Of a stretch of DNA of 64,000 nt, positions 1 through 8,531 are shown piece after piece; the first letter of the stretch is position 1; each line of letters opens with the position of its first letter. A program made the translations under genes and the position numbers. Location: NCBI RefSeq assembly GCF_003390335.1, contig NZ_QUOU01000001.1, forward strand, positions 558,001 to 622,000, read 5' to 3'. The DNA comes from Thalassotalea euphylliae (GTDB taxonomy: Bacteria; Pseudomonadota; Gammaproteobacteria; Enterobacterales; Alteromonadaceae). Below the pieces are notes generated by a model, which saw only the letters and a list, made by a program, of their open reading frames with translations, made no database searches and was not told where the DNA came from.

Positions 1-240
1 GCGGTGGTTTTTGCTGATTTTAATCGGGTCTTTTTTGTCGTGTTTAGTTAATGCCCACCACACGAGTTTGGCGGAGCTGGTCATTGCTTCGAGATGAATA
101 CGCCAAAAACCTTGCAGTGTTAATTTCGGGTAACTGATGCCTAATCGCTGATGTGCGTAGACGGAGCGAAAACACAAGGCCAGAATAATAACGCAGGCTA
201 GCAGGTAAATACTGAGTAAATAAAATAACAGACTGCTCAT
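1..240 (-). CDS. Membrane-anchored protein of unknown function, C-terminus beyond window
   Basis: An open frame of 80 codons starts at an ATG (complement of 238-240) and runs off the left edge. AAGGAAG lies about 11 bases upstream of the ATG as a possible ribosome-binding site. Residues about 4-25 are one hydrophobic segment (SLLFYLLSIYLLACVIILAL), followed by basic and aromatic cytoplasm-type sequence with the stretch SAKLVWWALTKHDKKDP. This looks like an N-terminal membrane anchor, but I do not recognise the family and cannot name a function. It lies upstream of, and is probably transcribed separately from, the 409-1775 pair on the same strand. Confidence 0.55.
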   Translation of the reverse strand, partial: MSSLLFYLLSIYLLACVIILALCFRSVYAHQRLGISYPKLTLQGFWRIHLEAMTSSAKLVWWALTKHDKKDPIKISKNHR

Positions 241-408
241 CAGTGGCTGACTTCCTTCTTAGTTAAGGTAAAATTTAATCAATGTTGGTACGTGATTACT
301 GTGCTGAACCAATATTGTCACGCTAGTGATTTGATTATACTCGTAAACTAGAAAGTCAGCCGCACCAAGCGCGTAATTAGTCGGTTTCGCGGGTAACTTG
401 CTTAATAA

Positions 409-1017
409 TCACGATAAGCGCTCGGCTATTTCCGCTACCGTTTCTTTACCAAAGAACAATTCGTCTTCGATGTAAAAACTCGGCGCGCCAAAGCTGCCTT
501 TATCCACTGAATATTGCGTGTTTGCTGCCAGCTTTTGTTTGATTTCATCACTTTGGCACAGCGTCATAATCTCATCAGCGGGCAAGTCGGCGGCAGATAA
601 CACTTCTACCAATACTTGCGCATCGTCCATCTTTAAGCCTTGTCGCCACATACCATCGAACATGGTATTAACGTACTTTTGAAACACTTCCTCGCCAAGG
701 CTTTGGGCTGCGATTGCACCGCGCATTATCATCAAGGTATTAACTGGAAAATGCGGGTTGAGTTTAAACTTATCGGCTAGCTGGTAACGTGTTAAGAATC
801 GGCGTAACTCCGCCTGCATATAGGCAAACTTGTTCTTTATTTTTTGATTCGCCAGAAACGGCGAGGTATTGCCAGTCGCTTTGAAAATACCACCAAGTAG
901 TACCGGTGTATAATCAAACGTAACGGCTTTTTTCTGTGCTAATTCTTGCACTAGCAGGTGGGCTAAGTAGGCGTTAGGGCTACCAAAATCAAAGTGAAAT
1001 TCGACGTTCGTGGTCAT
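409..1017 (-). CDS. 2-hydroxychromene-2-carboxylate isomerase / kappa-class GST-like DsbA-fold protein
   Basis: This 202-residue protein has the thioredoxin-like fold of the HCCA isomerase / kappa GST family. The N-terminal FDFGSPNAY motif carries the family's catalytic-type serine (S13), and the C-terminus has the typical SVDKGSFGAPSFYIEDELFFG signature of the family (cis-Pro region 'GAPS'). Family members isomerise 2-hydroxychromene-2-carboxylate in aromatic catabolism or conjugate glutathione; the substrate here is unknown. I placed the start at 1017 because AGGAG sits six bases before that ATG; an in-frame upstream ATG at 1038 would overlap the SDR gene. It is translationally close to the SDR at 1032-1775 and probably co-transcribed. 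No other aromatic-degradation genes are nearby, so the biological role is open. Confidence 0.8.
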   Translation of the reverse strand: MTTNVEFHFDFGSPNAYLAHLLVQELAQKKAVTFDYTPVLLGGIFKATGNTSPFLANQKIKNKFAYMQAELRRFLTRYQLADKFKLNPHFPVNTLMIMRGAIAAQSLGEEVFQKYVNTMFDGMWRQGLKMDDAQVLVEVLSAADLPADEIMTLCQSDEIKQKLAANTQYSVDKGSFGAPSFYIEDELFFGKETVAEIAERLS

Positions 1018-1031
1018 TAGTTGCTCCTTGC

Positions 1032-1775
1032 TTACCATTTTTCTGCATATGGACGGATATCAAGCTCGAAGGTCCATGCATCGCGAGATTGCTGATGCAG
1101 CTGCCAGTATGCTTGTGCGACTGATTCGGGCTTCATTAAACCGTCTTCTGGCAGTGAACTCTCGTCAATACCGCGCTCTTTCATCAACTGATGTACCCAT
1201 TCGGTATCTACACCAGCATCAATGACCAAGTGAGCAACGTGAATATTTTGAGGGCCCAATTCACGCGCCATGGCTTGTGCGAGTGAGCGCAGACCTGCCT
1301 TGGCACTTGAAAATGCACCAAATCCGGCATTGCCTTTAACACTGGCAGTTGCGCCCGTGAAAAAGATGGAGCCACGTTTTCTTGGCACCATATATTTTGC
1401 TGCCTCGCGCCCATTTAAAAATCCCGCAAAACAGGCCATTTCCCAAACTTTATGGAATACCCGTGACGTGGTTTCTAGAATTGGGAACTGAACATTGGCA
1501 CCCACGTTAAAGATCATCACGTCGATTTCGCCCACGGTATTTTCAATCTCAGCAAATACTTGTTCCACATTAGCTTCGTCGCGAGCATCTAAAGCGAAGG
1601 CTTTTGCTTTGCCCCCGAGTTTGCTTATTTCATCGACGAGTGGCGCAAGTTTTTCTGCTTTTCTGCGCCCTAAACAAACGAGATAACCTTCTTGGGCGAA
1701 GCGTTTAGCAATCGCGCTACCAATATAGTCGCCAGCCCCGACAATCAGCGCGACTTTTTCTGCTGTTGATGACAT
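1032..1775 (-). CDS. SDR-family oxidoreductase with Phe in the catalytic Tyr position
   Basis: This 247-residue short-chain dehydrogenase/reductase has an N-terminal Rossmann motif (IVGAGDYIGSAIAKRF, residues 11-26) and an NVGAN-type motif near residue 90. The active-site segment reads FSSAK (F155, K159), where classical SDRs have YxxxK, so the usual proton donor Tyr is Phe; the DNA codon is TTT. The C-terminal half (MARELGPQNIHVAHLVID) resembles a widespread group of SDRs annotated only as oxidoreductases. It precedes the HCCA-isomerase-like gene with almost no gap, suggesting an operon. NAD(P) binding is likely; whether it catalyses standard redox chemistry is doubtful from the sequence. 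The start is an ATG with an AGGAG-like site (complement of 'attactcctgttg'). Confidence 0.85.
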   Translation of the reverse strand: MSSTAEKVALIVGAGDYIGSAIAKRFAQEGYLVCLGRRKAEKLAPLVDEISKLGGKAKAFALDARDEANVEQVFAEIENTVGEIDVMIFNVGANVQFPILETTSRVFHKVWEMACFAGFLNGREAAKYMVPRKRGSIFFTGATASVKGNAGFGAFSSAKAGLRSLAQAMARELGPQNIHVAHLVIDAGVDTEWVHQLMKERGIDESSLPEDGLMKPESVAQAYWQLHQQSRDAWTFELDIRPYAEKW

Positions 1776-2265
1776 TAAATATTACTCCTGTTGCTATTTT
1801 TTCTTGTTGTTACTTTTTTGTCGTTCCTTGTTGTGCCAAACGGTACTCAGAAAAGTTTTTTTAACGCGAGTTTTAGCTCTTAAAACTGAGCAAGTCATTG
1901 GCACAGTTTAAGTATTACTTGTTTATATAAGAAATAGCTATTCCATTTTTTGATAGGGGTTAATAAATATCGCTTGCGTTTTTTTTGTGCACAGGTTTAT
2001 ATAGAAAAACTGAGTAATTACTCAAATTGCGAAGGTTAGCACTTAACGTGCTAATGTCTGGTTCATACCAAAAGCGTGTAGAGAACCAACTAGTGCAAGC
2101 ATCAAGGTTATAAAATGCGTAATCTTTCACGATAGTGATAAAGAAAATATATGATTTGTAAAGGAAAATTAGGTGAGTTGGCGAGTACATCAAGCTTTGC
2201 TTTATAAGGCATCAACACAGAGTTGTTATTATTTTTAATACCGACTGAGACAATGGAGAATAGGT
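1776..2265. promoter_or_regulatory. Divergent intergenic region with two palindromes (2011-2024 and 2036-2054)
   Basis: This 490-base AT-rich stretch separates the SDR operon from the divergent alcohol dehydrogenase. It contains a perfect 14-base palindrome TGAGTAATTACTCA at 2011-2024 and a hairpin TTAGCAC-5-GTGCTAA at 2036-2054. Both are of operator type; no regulator gene is adjacent. A 77-codon minus-strand frame lies here but has no ribosome-binding site or recognisable domain, and I do not call it a gene. Promoters for both flanking genes must lie in this region, but I could not single out a convincing -35/-10 pair. Confidence 0.4.
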
Positions 2266-3477
2266 GTGCGTTCAACGATTAATAAATATGCGATTAAGTG
2301 TCTTTCGACATTTTTCCCAACGAAAAAACCAACGCTATTTCAAGGGCAAGGAGCAACGGCTAAGTTAACGGAATTAATGGTGGTCAATGGTCACAAACGA
2401 CCACTAATCATTGTTGATGGTTTTCTTCATGCCAATGGTGCCATACAAGGCACTATTGAAAGCTTCACCAAAGCGGGCTGCGAAGTGTCAGTATTTGATG
2501 GTGTTGCGGCAAATCCCACCTTTAAAATTGTTGAAGATTGCTTGAGTTTAGCGATCGCCAATAAATGTGACAGCGTGTTGGTTGTCGGTGGTGGATCGGC
2601 GATTGATACGGCTAAAGTGGTCAGCGCGGCGTTAACCAATGGTGCGGTGTCGAGCAAGCTGATCGGTATGCTGAAAGTCAAAAATGCGCCGTTACCTTTC
2701 TATGCCGTGCCGAGTACATCAGGCACAGGCTCTGAGGTCACCTCGGTTGCGGTAATCTCGGATACCAGCACCCATAAAAAGCAGTTCTTTATTGACCCTG
2801 AATATGTGCCAGTGGCGGCAGCGTTAGACCCTGAGCTTATTGCCAGCTTGCCACCCGAAATGACGTCAACAACTGGCATGGATGCACTAACGCATGCAAT
2901 TGAGGCTTATACCTCAACCGTAAAATTTAGTGATGCGGAGCGTGACGCCGTTTCTGCTATTCGTTTATTGGTGAAGTATTTACCTATTGCTTACCAGGAT
3001 GGCAGCGATTTACACGCCAGAGAAATGGTGGCACTGGGGTCATTTTTAGCGGGTTATGCCTTTAGTAAAACCGGCCTTGGCTATGTACACGCTATTTCTC
3101 ATCAAATTAGCGCGCATTACAATACTCCGCATGGCCTAGCTAATGCGGTGATATTGCCGAAAGTACTGCGTTACAATCAAAGTGTTTGTCAATCGCGCTT
3201 TGCCGAACTAGAGCGTGCTTTAGCCACACCGCCAAAATCGTTAGATGAAAAAGTGCTTGCGGCAGATTTTATCAAGCGTATTGATGAGCTATCAGAAGCA
3301 GTGCAAATTCCGGCAACACTCGAGGGCCTAAAAGACAGTGATTTTGATGCCATTGCGTGTGATGCCTTGTCAGAGGCAAATCAGTCTTACGCTGTCCCTA
3401 AAGTGATGAAGGCATCCAACGTAAAAACGATCCTACAAGCTATTGTCAATGGCGAGCGCAATGTTGTTTTTGCCTAG
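2266..3477 (+). CDS. Iron-containing (group III) alcohol dehydrogenase
   Basis: This 403-residue protein is a metal-dependent group III alcohol dehydrogenase. The NAD(P)-binding half carries GGGSAIDTAKV (about residues 107-117) and STSGTGSEVTS (about 150-160). The metal-binding half carries MDALTHAIEAYTS and YVHAISHQISAHYNTPHG, which provide the conserved Asp and three His ligands of the family. These enzymes interconvert alcohols and aldehydes in the cytoplasm; the substrate cannot be read from sequence. I use the GTG start at 2266, preceded by GGAGAA. It stands alone, ended by a strong terminator at 3510-3546, and faces the SDR gene divergently. Confidence 0.88.
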   Translation: MRSTINKYAIKCLSTFFPTKKPTLFQGQGATAKLTELMVVNGHKRPLIIVDGFLHANGAIQGTIESFTKAGCEVSVFDGVAANPTFKIVEDCLSLAIANKCDSVLVVGGGSAIDTAKVVSAALTNGAVSSKLIGMLKVKNAPLPFYAVPSTSGTGSEVTSVAVISDTSTHKKQFFIDPEYVPVAAALDPELIASLPPEMTSTTGMDALTHAIEAYTSTVKFSDAERDAVSAIRLLVKYLPIAYQDGSDLHAREMVALGSFLAGYAFSKTGLGYVHAISHQISAHYNTPHGLANAVILPKVLRYNQSVCQSRFAELERALATPPKSLDEKVLAADFIKRIDELSEAVQIPATLEGLKDSDFDAIACDALSEANQSYAVPKVMKASNVKTILQAIVNGERNVVFA

Positions 3478-3509
3478 CGTTTAGTTGAATAGCGCAACTA
3501 GAAGACAAA

Positions 3510-3546
3510 CCCGTGAATCAAAGTCGGTTGATTCACGGGCTTTTTT
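3510..3546 (+). terminator. Rho-independent terminator after the alcohol dehydrogenase
   Basis: A perfect 11-bp stem (CCCGTGAATCA / TGATTCACGGG) with an 8-base loop is followed by six T. It lies between the convergent alcohol dehydrogenase and molybdenum oxidoreductase genes and could also act on the opposite strand, though it has no T-run there. Confidence 0.9.
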
Positions 3547-3559
3547 ATCGGGAAGTTGT

Positions 3560-5815
3560 TTATACAGATTCGTTAAGCGTTAGTGGCAATGAACGAAGGC
3601 GCTTGCCAGTGGCCGCATAAATTGCATTGCCAATAGCCGCTGCGATAGGGGGCACACCCGGTTCACCCACGCCTGTAGGTGGCTTGGTTGACGGCACAAT
3701 ATAAACGTTAATTTGCGGTGTTTGCGGATAACGCATGATCGGATAATCGTGGAAGTTTGTTTGTGCTATTTGGCCATTCTCAATCTTTACTTGGCTGTTC
3801 AATGCCGCCGACATACCAAAAATAATGCTACCTTCCATCTGCGCTTTGATAACGTCAGGGTTGATCGCGACGCCGCAATCAATAACACAGGTAACCGAGT
3901 GAACAATAACCTTATCTGCCTCAACTGAAACGTCAGCAATTTGTGCCACTGCGGTTTTTAATGAACGATGCACGGCAACACCTAGCGCGCGCTTGCTAAT
4001 GCTAGTTGACTCTGGGCTAGTTGATGCTGATTTAGATGGCCAATTAGCATGCTGTGCAGCCATGCTGAGCACGTGCTTTAGCCCCTCATCTTTTAAGTTT
4101 TTCAAGCGAAACTCGACAGGGTCATGATCGGCTTGATAGGCGAGCTCATCAATAAAGGTTTCTTTAAAAAATCCACTAAGTGAATGGCCTACACCGCGCC
4201 AGTAGCCCGTGCGAATGCCAGGATCGTAAGTGACGTTGCGAATTTCACAATGCTCAGGCAAGTAGTCTTCAAATAGCCCTTCAACGCTGGAGGTTTCATT
4301 CTTCCAGTTGTTGATCACATCGCCGCCGCGTTTTGCCAGCCAAGCGGAAACACCCGAAGGGACAAATGCCGGCAGCACCGCAGGTAAAGCTTCGGGCAAC
4401 ACATAGGGGAAAATATTAGGCCCAGCTCGTCGGCCACTGAGGACTTTTAAGTAGCCGTGGTCATCAACTTTGGCTTGATACTGAATAAGTGCTGGCGGTC
4501 GATAATAGTCATTGTGCAAGTCTTCGGTGCGCGACCAAATAAGTTGAATCGGTTTATTGGTTTGACGGGCAATGTGAGCAGCTTCCAAAATATAATCTAC
4601 GCCAACACGTCGGCCAAAACCGCCCCCCATAAATTGGTTATGCAAGGTAACTTTGTCGCGATCAAGATCCAGCAGATCCGCGACACCATTGCGAGCAAAC
4701 TCCGGCGCTTGCGTCCCAACCCAAATATCACATTGCTCATTATTGATATGCACAATGCAGTTCATTGGCTCCATGGTCATATGGGCAAGATAAGGTGCGA
4801 AATAAGTGGCGCTGTGATGATTCAATGCTTGGTATGTTTCGTCGTTTAGGGCATCTGCACCATCACCTTGTTTAAATGCTTTAATACCGGATTCTTGCGA
4901 TAGCTTTTGCGTTAGGTGTTGCGGTAACTCACTGCTATTGAATGTCGCTAACCCCCCTTGTGACCAGTTGATCTCTATCAAAGGGATCGCTTGCTGCACT
5001 TGCCAGTAGTGTTTAGCAACAATGGCGAGACCTGTAGGCACCGCGACAACATCGGTAACCCCCTCTAGCGCAAGCGCTTTGCTGGCATCAAAATCAACAA
5101 GGGTTGCATCTATGCTTGGCCCATGGATGACGGTTGCACGATGTAAATTAGGCACATTTTCGCCCAAATCGATACCATAGTGTGCTTGCCCCGTGACTTT
5201 GGCTGTAATGTCGATTCGTTTGCTGTGTTTACCAATGTGCTGGAATTCATTAGCGGCTTTAAGTGGCGCATCATCAACGGGAGATAGCTGCGCAGCAGTT
5301 TGAATAAAATCACCCATCGGGTATTTGTTGTCTTGGAAAACAACAAAACCATCGTTAAGGGCTAGCGCATTTCGGTGCGTGTTAAGTTGAGTACTGGCAG
5401 CTTTAAGTATTGTTGCTCGTGCATTTGCCGCGGCTTGACGAAGCGGCAGGTAATGCTCGCGAATACTGCTGCTGCCCCAAGTACCTTGCATGTTGTAACC
5501 AGTATTGGTGTAGGTTTTATCAACCGGGGCAAAATGCACGTTAATGCGCTCAGGAGCAAGTGCCAGTTCTTCGGCAATTAATGTGGTTAACCCGTGGTAA
5601 ATACCTTGTCCCATTTCATCGCGTGGCAACACAAAATGTACTTCACCTGTGGCGAGAATTTGAATAAAGCCTTCATCTTGATAACTGGCGCTGCTTGTTT
5701 GCGCAATGGCATGTGGTTTTGCCGCACAACCTGATACGGGAACAATTAAACTGGCGCTGGATGCTGCGGCAAGCTTAGTGCTTAATTTGAGAAAGCCACG
5801 ACGAGTAATAGTCAT
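3560..5815 (-). CDS. Isoquinoline 1-oxidoreductase beta-like molybdenum subunit, Tat-exported
   Basis: This 751-residue protein belongs to the molybdopterin-binding xanthine-dehydrogenase family, IorB/aldehyde-oxidoreductase branch. It begins with a twin-arginine signal (RRGFLKLS, residues 5-12, then a hydrophobic stretch ending near Cys30 and AAKPHA), so it should be exported folded to the periplasm. Two molybdopterin-binding halves follow, with MGGGFGRR near residue 400 and the C-terminal GVGEPGVPP motif, whose Glu corresponds to the family's catalytic glutamate. The length is normal for IorB-type proteins. It forms a heterodimer with the [2Fe-2S] subunit encoded just upstream (the two overlap by one base, TAATG). 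The electron acceptor and substrate (aldehyde or N-heterocycle) are not apparent. No cytochrome c domain is fused. Confidence 0.88.
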   Translation of the reverse strand: MTITRRGFLKLSTKLAAASSASLIVPVSGCAAKPHAIAQTSSASYQDEGFIQILATGEVHFVLPRDEMGQGIYHGLTTLIAEELALAPERINVHFAPVDKTYTNTGYNMQGTWGSSSIREHYLPLRQAAANARATILKAASTQLNTHRNALALNDGFVVFQDNKYPMGDFIQTAAQLSPVDDAPLKAANEFQHIGKHSKRIDITAKVTGQAHYGIDLGENVPNLHRATVIHGPSIDATLVDFDASKALALEGVTDVVAVPTGLAIVAKHYWQVQQAIPLIEINWSQGGLATFNSSELPQHLTQKLSQESGIKAFKQGDGADALNDETYQALNHHSATYFAPYLAHMTMEPMNCIVHINNEQCDIWVGTQAPEFARNGVADLLDLDRDKVTLHNQFMGGGFGRRVGVDYILEAAHIARQTNKPIQLIWSRTEDLHNDYYRPPALIQYQAKVDDHGYLKVLSGRRAGPNIFPYVLPEALPAVLPAFVPSGVSAWLAKRGGDVINNWKNETSSVEGLFEDYLPEHCEIRNVTYDPGIRTGYWRGVGHSLSGFFKETFIDELAYQADHDPVEFRLKNLKDEGLKHVLSMAAQHANWPSKSASTSPESTSISKRALGVAVHRSLKTAVAQIADVSVEADKVIVHSVTCVIDCGVAINPDVIKAQMEGSIIFGMSAALNSQVKIENGQIAQTNFHDYPIMRYPQTPQINVYIVPSTKPPTGVGEPGVPPIAAAIGNAIYAATGKRLRSLPLTLNESV

Positions 5816-6468
5816 TACACTGCCTCCCTTGTAGCTTTTACTCCTGTATCAGCTTTGCTAGGCACTTCTCGCTTAGCAGGCTCAAATATTTCGACGCCAC
5901 TGCTAGCTGTGGTTACATTAGTTGCTTGGGTTGCATTAGTTGCATTGCTTGCTAGGGTTACTGCAGCACTAGTATTTACAGCTGACTCTTTGGGCGAGCT
6001 TTGCGGCAAAGGTTGCCCGTTGCTGATCACTCGCTTGATGGCTTTTTCAATTCTTGGGTAAGTACCGCAGCGACAGATATTACCTGCCATCGCGGCTTGA
6101 ATATCCTTGTCACTCGGATTGGTATTTTTCTCTAATAGCGCCAGCGCCGACATGATTTGCCCTGACTGGCAATAACCACATTGTGGTACATTTTCATCGA
6201 CCCAAGCTTGTTGCACAGGGTGCAGTGATTCGCCATCAGCAATCCCTTCAATTGTCGTTACCCTTTGACCATTAGCTGCACTCACTGGCAGTACACATGT
6301 ACGCACAGGCTCACCATTTAAATGCATGGTACATGCACCGCATAAGCCCATACCGCAGCCAAACTTACTCCCAGTTAGACCAATGACTTCGCGCACCACC
6401 CAAAGTAAAGGGGCGTTAGGATCAACATCGAGTGCTGTGGATTTACCGTTAATTTCAAACTTGATCAT
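5815..6468 (-). CDS. [2Fe-2S] subunit of the molybdenum oxidoreductase (IorA-like) with low-complexity tail
   Basis: Residues 1-150 form a standard IorA-type iron-sulfur subunit. A plant-type [2Fe-2S] motif (GCGMGLCGACTMHLNG, with the fourth Cys in VRTCV) is followed by a second cluster domain with QCGYCQSGQIM and ICRCGTY. It passes electrons from the Mo subunit encoded immediately downstream. The odd part is the C-terminal extension of about 60 residues, rich in Ala, Asn, Thr and Ser (NATNATQATNVTTAS), which IorA proteins normally lack. It has no signal peptide, so it would be co-exported with its Tat-tagged partner. Confidence 0.88.
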   Translation of the reverse strand: MIKFEINGKSTALDVDPNAPLLWVVREVIGLTGSKFGCGMGLCGACTMHLNGEPVRTCVLPVSAANGQRVTTIEGIADGESLHPVQQAWVDENVPQCGYCQSGQIMSALALLEKNTNPSDKDIQAAMAGNICRCGTYPRIEKAIKRVISNGQPLPQSSPKESAVNTSAAVTLASNATNATQATNVTTASSGVEIFEPAKREVPSKADTGVKATREAV

Positions 6469-6646
6469 CGTGTTTTTCAGCCAGTTCGGGGGAATTCGTT
6501 CGATTTTCTTTGATTATAGAGATATTTAATTGGTGCGTGTTATTCCTTTTTTTATTTACTGATAGCAAAGTTGGCTTGAAGTTTTTGCTCGTTGCTAGCG
6601 TATTGTCTCAATTTGGTTAATATAAGCGTTTTGCAATAACCATGAG

Positions 6647-7063
6647 ATGACAATGTTCACGGAATCTTTTACGCCGCATTTTAGTGACACCGACGCGCTT
6701 GGTCACATTAACAACACAAAAGTTCCCATTTGGTTTGAAGGCGCGAGAACGCCTGTATTTAGGCTGTTTACGCCAACCTTAGATACCGCAAACTGGCCTC
6801 TTATTTTGGCCAAAATTGATGTCTCATTTGAAGCGCAAATGTATTATGGCGAGACCATGGAAGTGCGCACCGCAATTAGCCGAATTGGTGGCTCTTCATT
6901 TGATGTTTACCAAGAGCTTTGGCAAAACGGTCAGCGGGTTGCCAGTGGCACGGCGGTCATGGTGCACTTTGATTTTAAACAGCAAAAATCAGCGGCTATT
7001 CCGGAAAATATTCGTCTGCTATTAACCGAGCATATAGTCGAGTCTTCACCAGGCGCTAGCTAG
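6647..7063 (+). CDS. Acyl-CoA thioesterase, 4-hydroxybenzoyl-CoA thioesterase (hot-dog) family
   Basis: This 138-residue hot-dog-fold protein has the 4HBT signature near its N-terminus (FSDTDALGHINNTKVPIWFE), including the catalytic Asp and the GHINN loop. It is of typical length for single-domain YbgC/FadM-like thioesterases, which hydrolyse acyl-CoA or aromatic acyl-CoA esters in the cytoplasm. It lies alone between the divergent iron-sulfur subunit gene and ssb. The ATG at 6647 and an in-frame ATG two codons later are both possible starts. The physiological substrate is unknown. Confidence 0.8.
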   Translation: MTMFTESFTPHFSDTDALGHINNTKVPIWFEGARTPVFRLFTPTLDTANWPLILAKIDVSFEAQMYYGETMEVRTAISRIGGSSFDVYQELWQNGQRVASGTAVMVHFDFKQQKSAAIPENIRLLLTEHIVESSPGAS

Positions 7064-7265
7064 CTCTGGCTTGGCAGTAATGATCATTATTGGGGGGCAA
7101 GATTTTTAGATCAGATAAAGATCTTTTACTGTTGCATCGAGCCACACAGTGGTAGAATCGATCAGCTCAGATGATCAATTTTCTATCGTGCGCCTGTGAG
7201 CGAATAACGATGGTTTTATAGTCAGTACGTGTTGCTTACTGTCAGATATTGAATAGGAAATATAC

Positions 7266-7976
7266 ATGGCCAGTCGTGGTATTAATAAAGTAATTATTGT
7301 AGGTAATTTGGGTCAAGACCCAGAAGTTCGTTTTATGCCAAACGGCGGCGCTGTGGCTAACTTTACCGTTGCAACCAGTGAAACTTGGAAAGACAAGCAA
7401 ACAGGTGAACAAAAAGAGAAAACCGAGTGGCACCGTATTGTCATGTATCAGCGCCTTGCTGAAATTGCTGGTGAATACCTGAAAAAAGGCTCAAAGGTTT
7501 ACTTAGAAGGTCGCCTACAAACGCGTAAATGGCAAAACCAACAAGGCCAAGATCAATACACGACAGAGATCATCGTTAACGACATGCAAATGTTAGATTC
7601 TCGTGGCCAAGGTCAAGGTGGTTTTCAGCAGCAAGGCGGTTACAACCAAGCACCTCAGCAGCAGGGCGGTTTTAAGCCAGCAGCGCAGCAAGGTGGCTTT
7701 AACCAAGCCCCTCAACAGCAGGGTGGTTTCAACCAAGCTCCGCAGCAGCAAGGTGGCTTTAACCAAGCACCAGCGCAGCAGCCAAGTCAGCCGCAAGGTG
7801 GTTTTAACCAAGCCCCTCAACAGCAGGGCGGTTTCAATCAAGCGCCTGCTCAGCAGCCAGGCCAAGCACAAGGTGGTTTTAACCAAGCACCTCAGCAGCC
7901 AGCACAACAGCCAGCAGCGCCTAAGGTAAACCCACAAGAACCAACTATCGATTTTGACGACGATATTCCGTTCTAG
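7266..7976 (+). CDS. ssb: Single-stranded DNA-binding protein
   Basis: This 236-residue SSB has the N-terminal OB fold (residues about 1-112, starting ASRGINKVIIVGNLGQDPEV) and ends in DFDDDIPF, the acidic tip that recruits RecQ, PriA, exonuclease I and other partners. The linker (about 115-225) is a long Gln/Gly-rich tract with repeats of GGFNQAPQQ, longer than the E. coli linker. It binds ssDNA as a tetramer in replication, repair and recombination. A plausible but weak promoter lies at 7132-7158 (TTGCAT, 15 bases, TAGAAT). uvrA, the common divergent neighbour in enterobacteria, is absent. The gene ends in a strong terminator at 8003-8033. Confidence 0.97.
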   Translation: MASRGINKVIIVGNLGQDPEVRFMPNGGAVANFTVATSETWKDKQTGEQKEKTEWHRIVMYQRLAEIAGEYLKKGSKVYLEGRLQTRKWQNQQGQDQYTTEIIVNDMQMLDSRGQGQGGFQQQGGYNQAPQQQGGFKPAAQQGGFNQAPQQQGGFNQAPQQQGGFNQAPAQQPSQPQGGFNQAPQQQGGFNQAPAQQPGQAQGGFNQAPQQPAQQPAAPKVNPQEPTIDFDDDIPF

Positions 7977-8002
7977 CAAATTCGACATAACGAATTGTCT
8001 AT

Positions 8003-8033
8003 AAAAATGCCCGCGTATCAAGCGGGCATTTTT
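8003..8033. terminator. Bidirectional terminator between ssb and bacterioferritin genes
   Basis: A 12-bp perfect stem (AAAAATGCCCGC / GCGGGCATTTTT) around a 7-base loop gives a T-run on both strands. It serves the convergent ssb and bfr transcripts. Confidence 0.92.
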
Positions 8034-8054
8034 GATTCTCAACTTCTCGCAGCT

Positions 8055-8522
8055 TTACATTTGCGATTGTAAGTAGTTACTTAATCCAATTTTATCAATC
8101 AGGCCAAGTTGCTGTTCTAGCCAGAACGCGTGATCTGACTCCGTATCGTTAATGAGCGTTTGCAGCATATCGCGGCTTACATAGTCTTGCTTGCTCTCGC
8201 ATAGGGCGATTACTTCTTTGAGCTTTTCATCAACGGCGTATTCAACGCGCAGATCGCTGGCGAGCATTTCTGGCACATCTTTGCCTATCTTTAAACCTTC
8301 GCGCTTGACCATGTCAGGCGTGCCTTCAAGAAAGAGAATTCGCTCAATCAGTAGAGATGCATGACCTTTTTCGTCGTCAAACTCGTGATCAATGCGTTCA
8401 AAGAGCTTGTGAAAGCCCCAGTCGTGGTACATTCTTGAATGAATGAAGTATTGATCCATGGCTGCAAGCTCATAGGCAAGCAGGTCATTTAAGCTGTCGA
8501 TTATTGCTTTATCACCTTTCAT
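8055..8522 (-). CDS. bfr: Bacterioferritin subunit with ferroxidase site but no haem Met
   Basis: This 155-residue ferritin-like four-helix protein matches bacterioferritin along its length (LLAYELAAMDQYFIHSRM, RILFLEGTPD, DYVSRDML). The ferroxidase ligands are all present (E18, E51, H54, E94, E128, H131), but the position that gives the axial haem ligand in E. coli Bfr (Met52) is Lys. It should therefore oxidise Fe(II) but not bind haem on its own. It lies nine bases downstream of a second bfr gene (8532-8996) that shows the opposite pattern, so the two probably co-assemble into a mixed 24-mer. Bfd (9129-9323) supplies electrons for iron release. Confidence 0.92.
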   Translation of the reverse strand: MKGDKAIIDSLNDLLAYELAAMDQYFIHSRMYHDWGFHKLFERIDHEFDDEKGHASLLIERILFLEGTPDMVKREGLKIGKDVPEMLASDLRVEYAVDEKLKEVIALCESKQDYVSRDMLQTLINDTESDHAFWLEQQLGLIDKIGLSNYLQSQM

Positions 8523-8531
8523 TGTTGTCTC

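Noticed and set aside
1960..2193. 77-codon minus-strand frame upstream of the alcohol dehydrogenase
   Set aside because: No ribosome-binding site, AT-rich with odd composition, and it spans two palindromes of operator type. Not called a gene.
7593..8042. 149-codon frame antisense to ssb, Leu-rich
   Set aside because: It is the reverse complement of the ssb linker repeats, with translation such as LLLRGLVKTTL. A shadow of the repeats.
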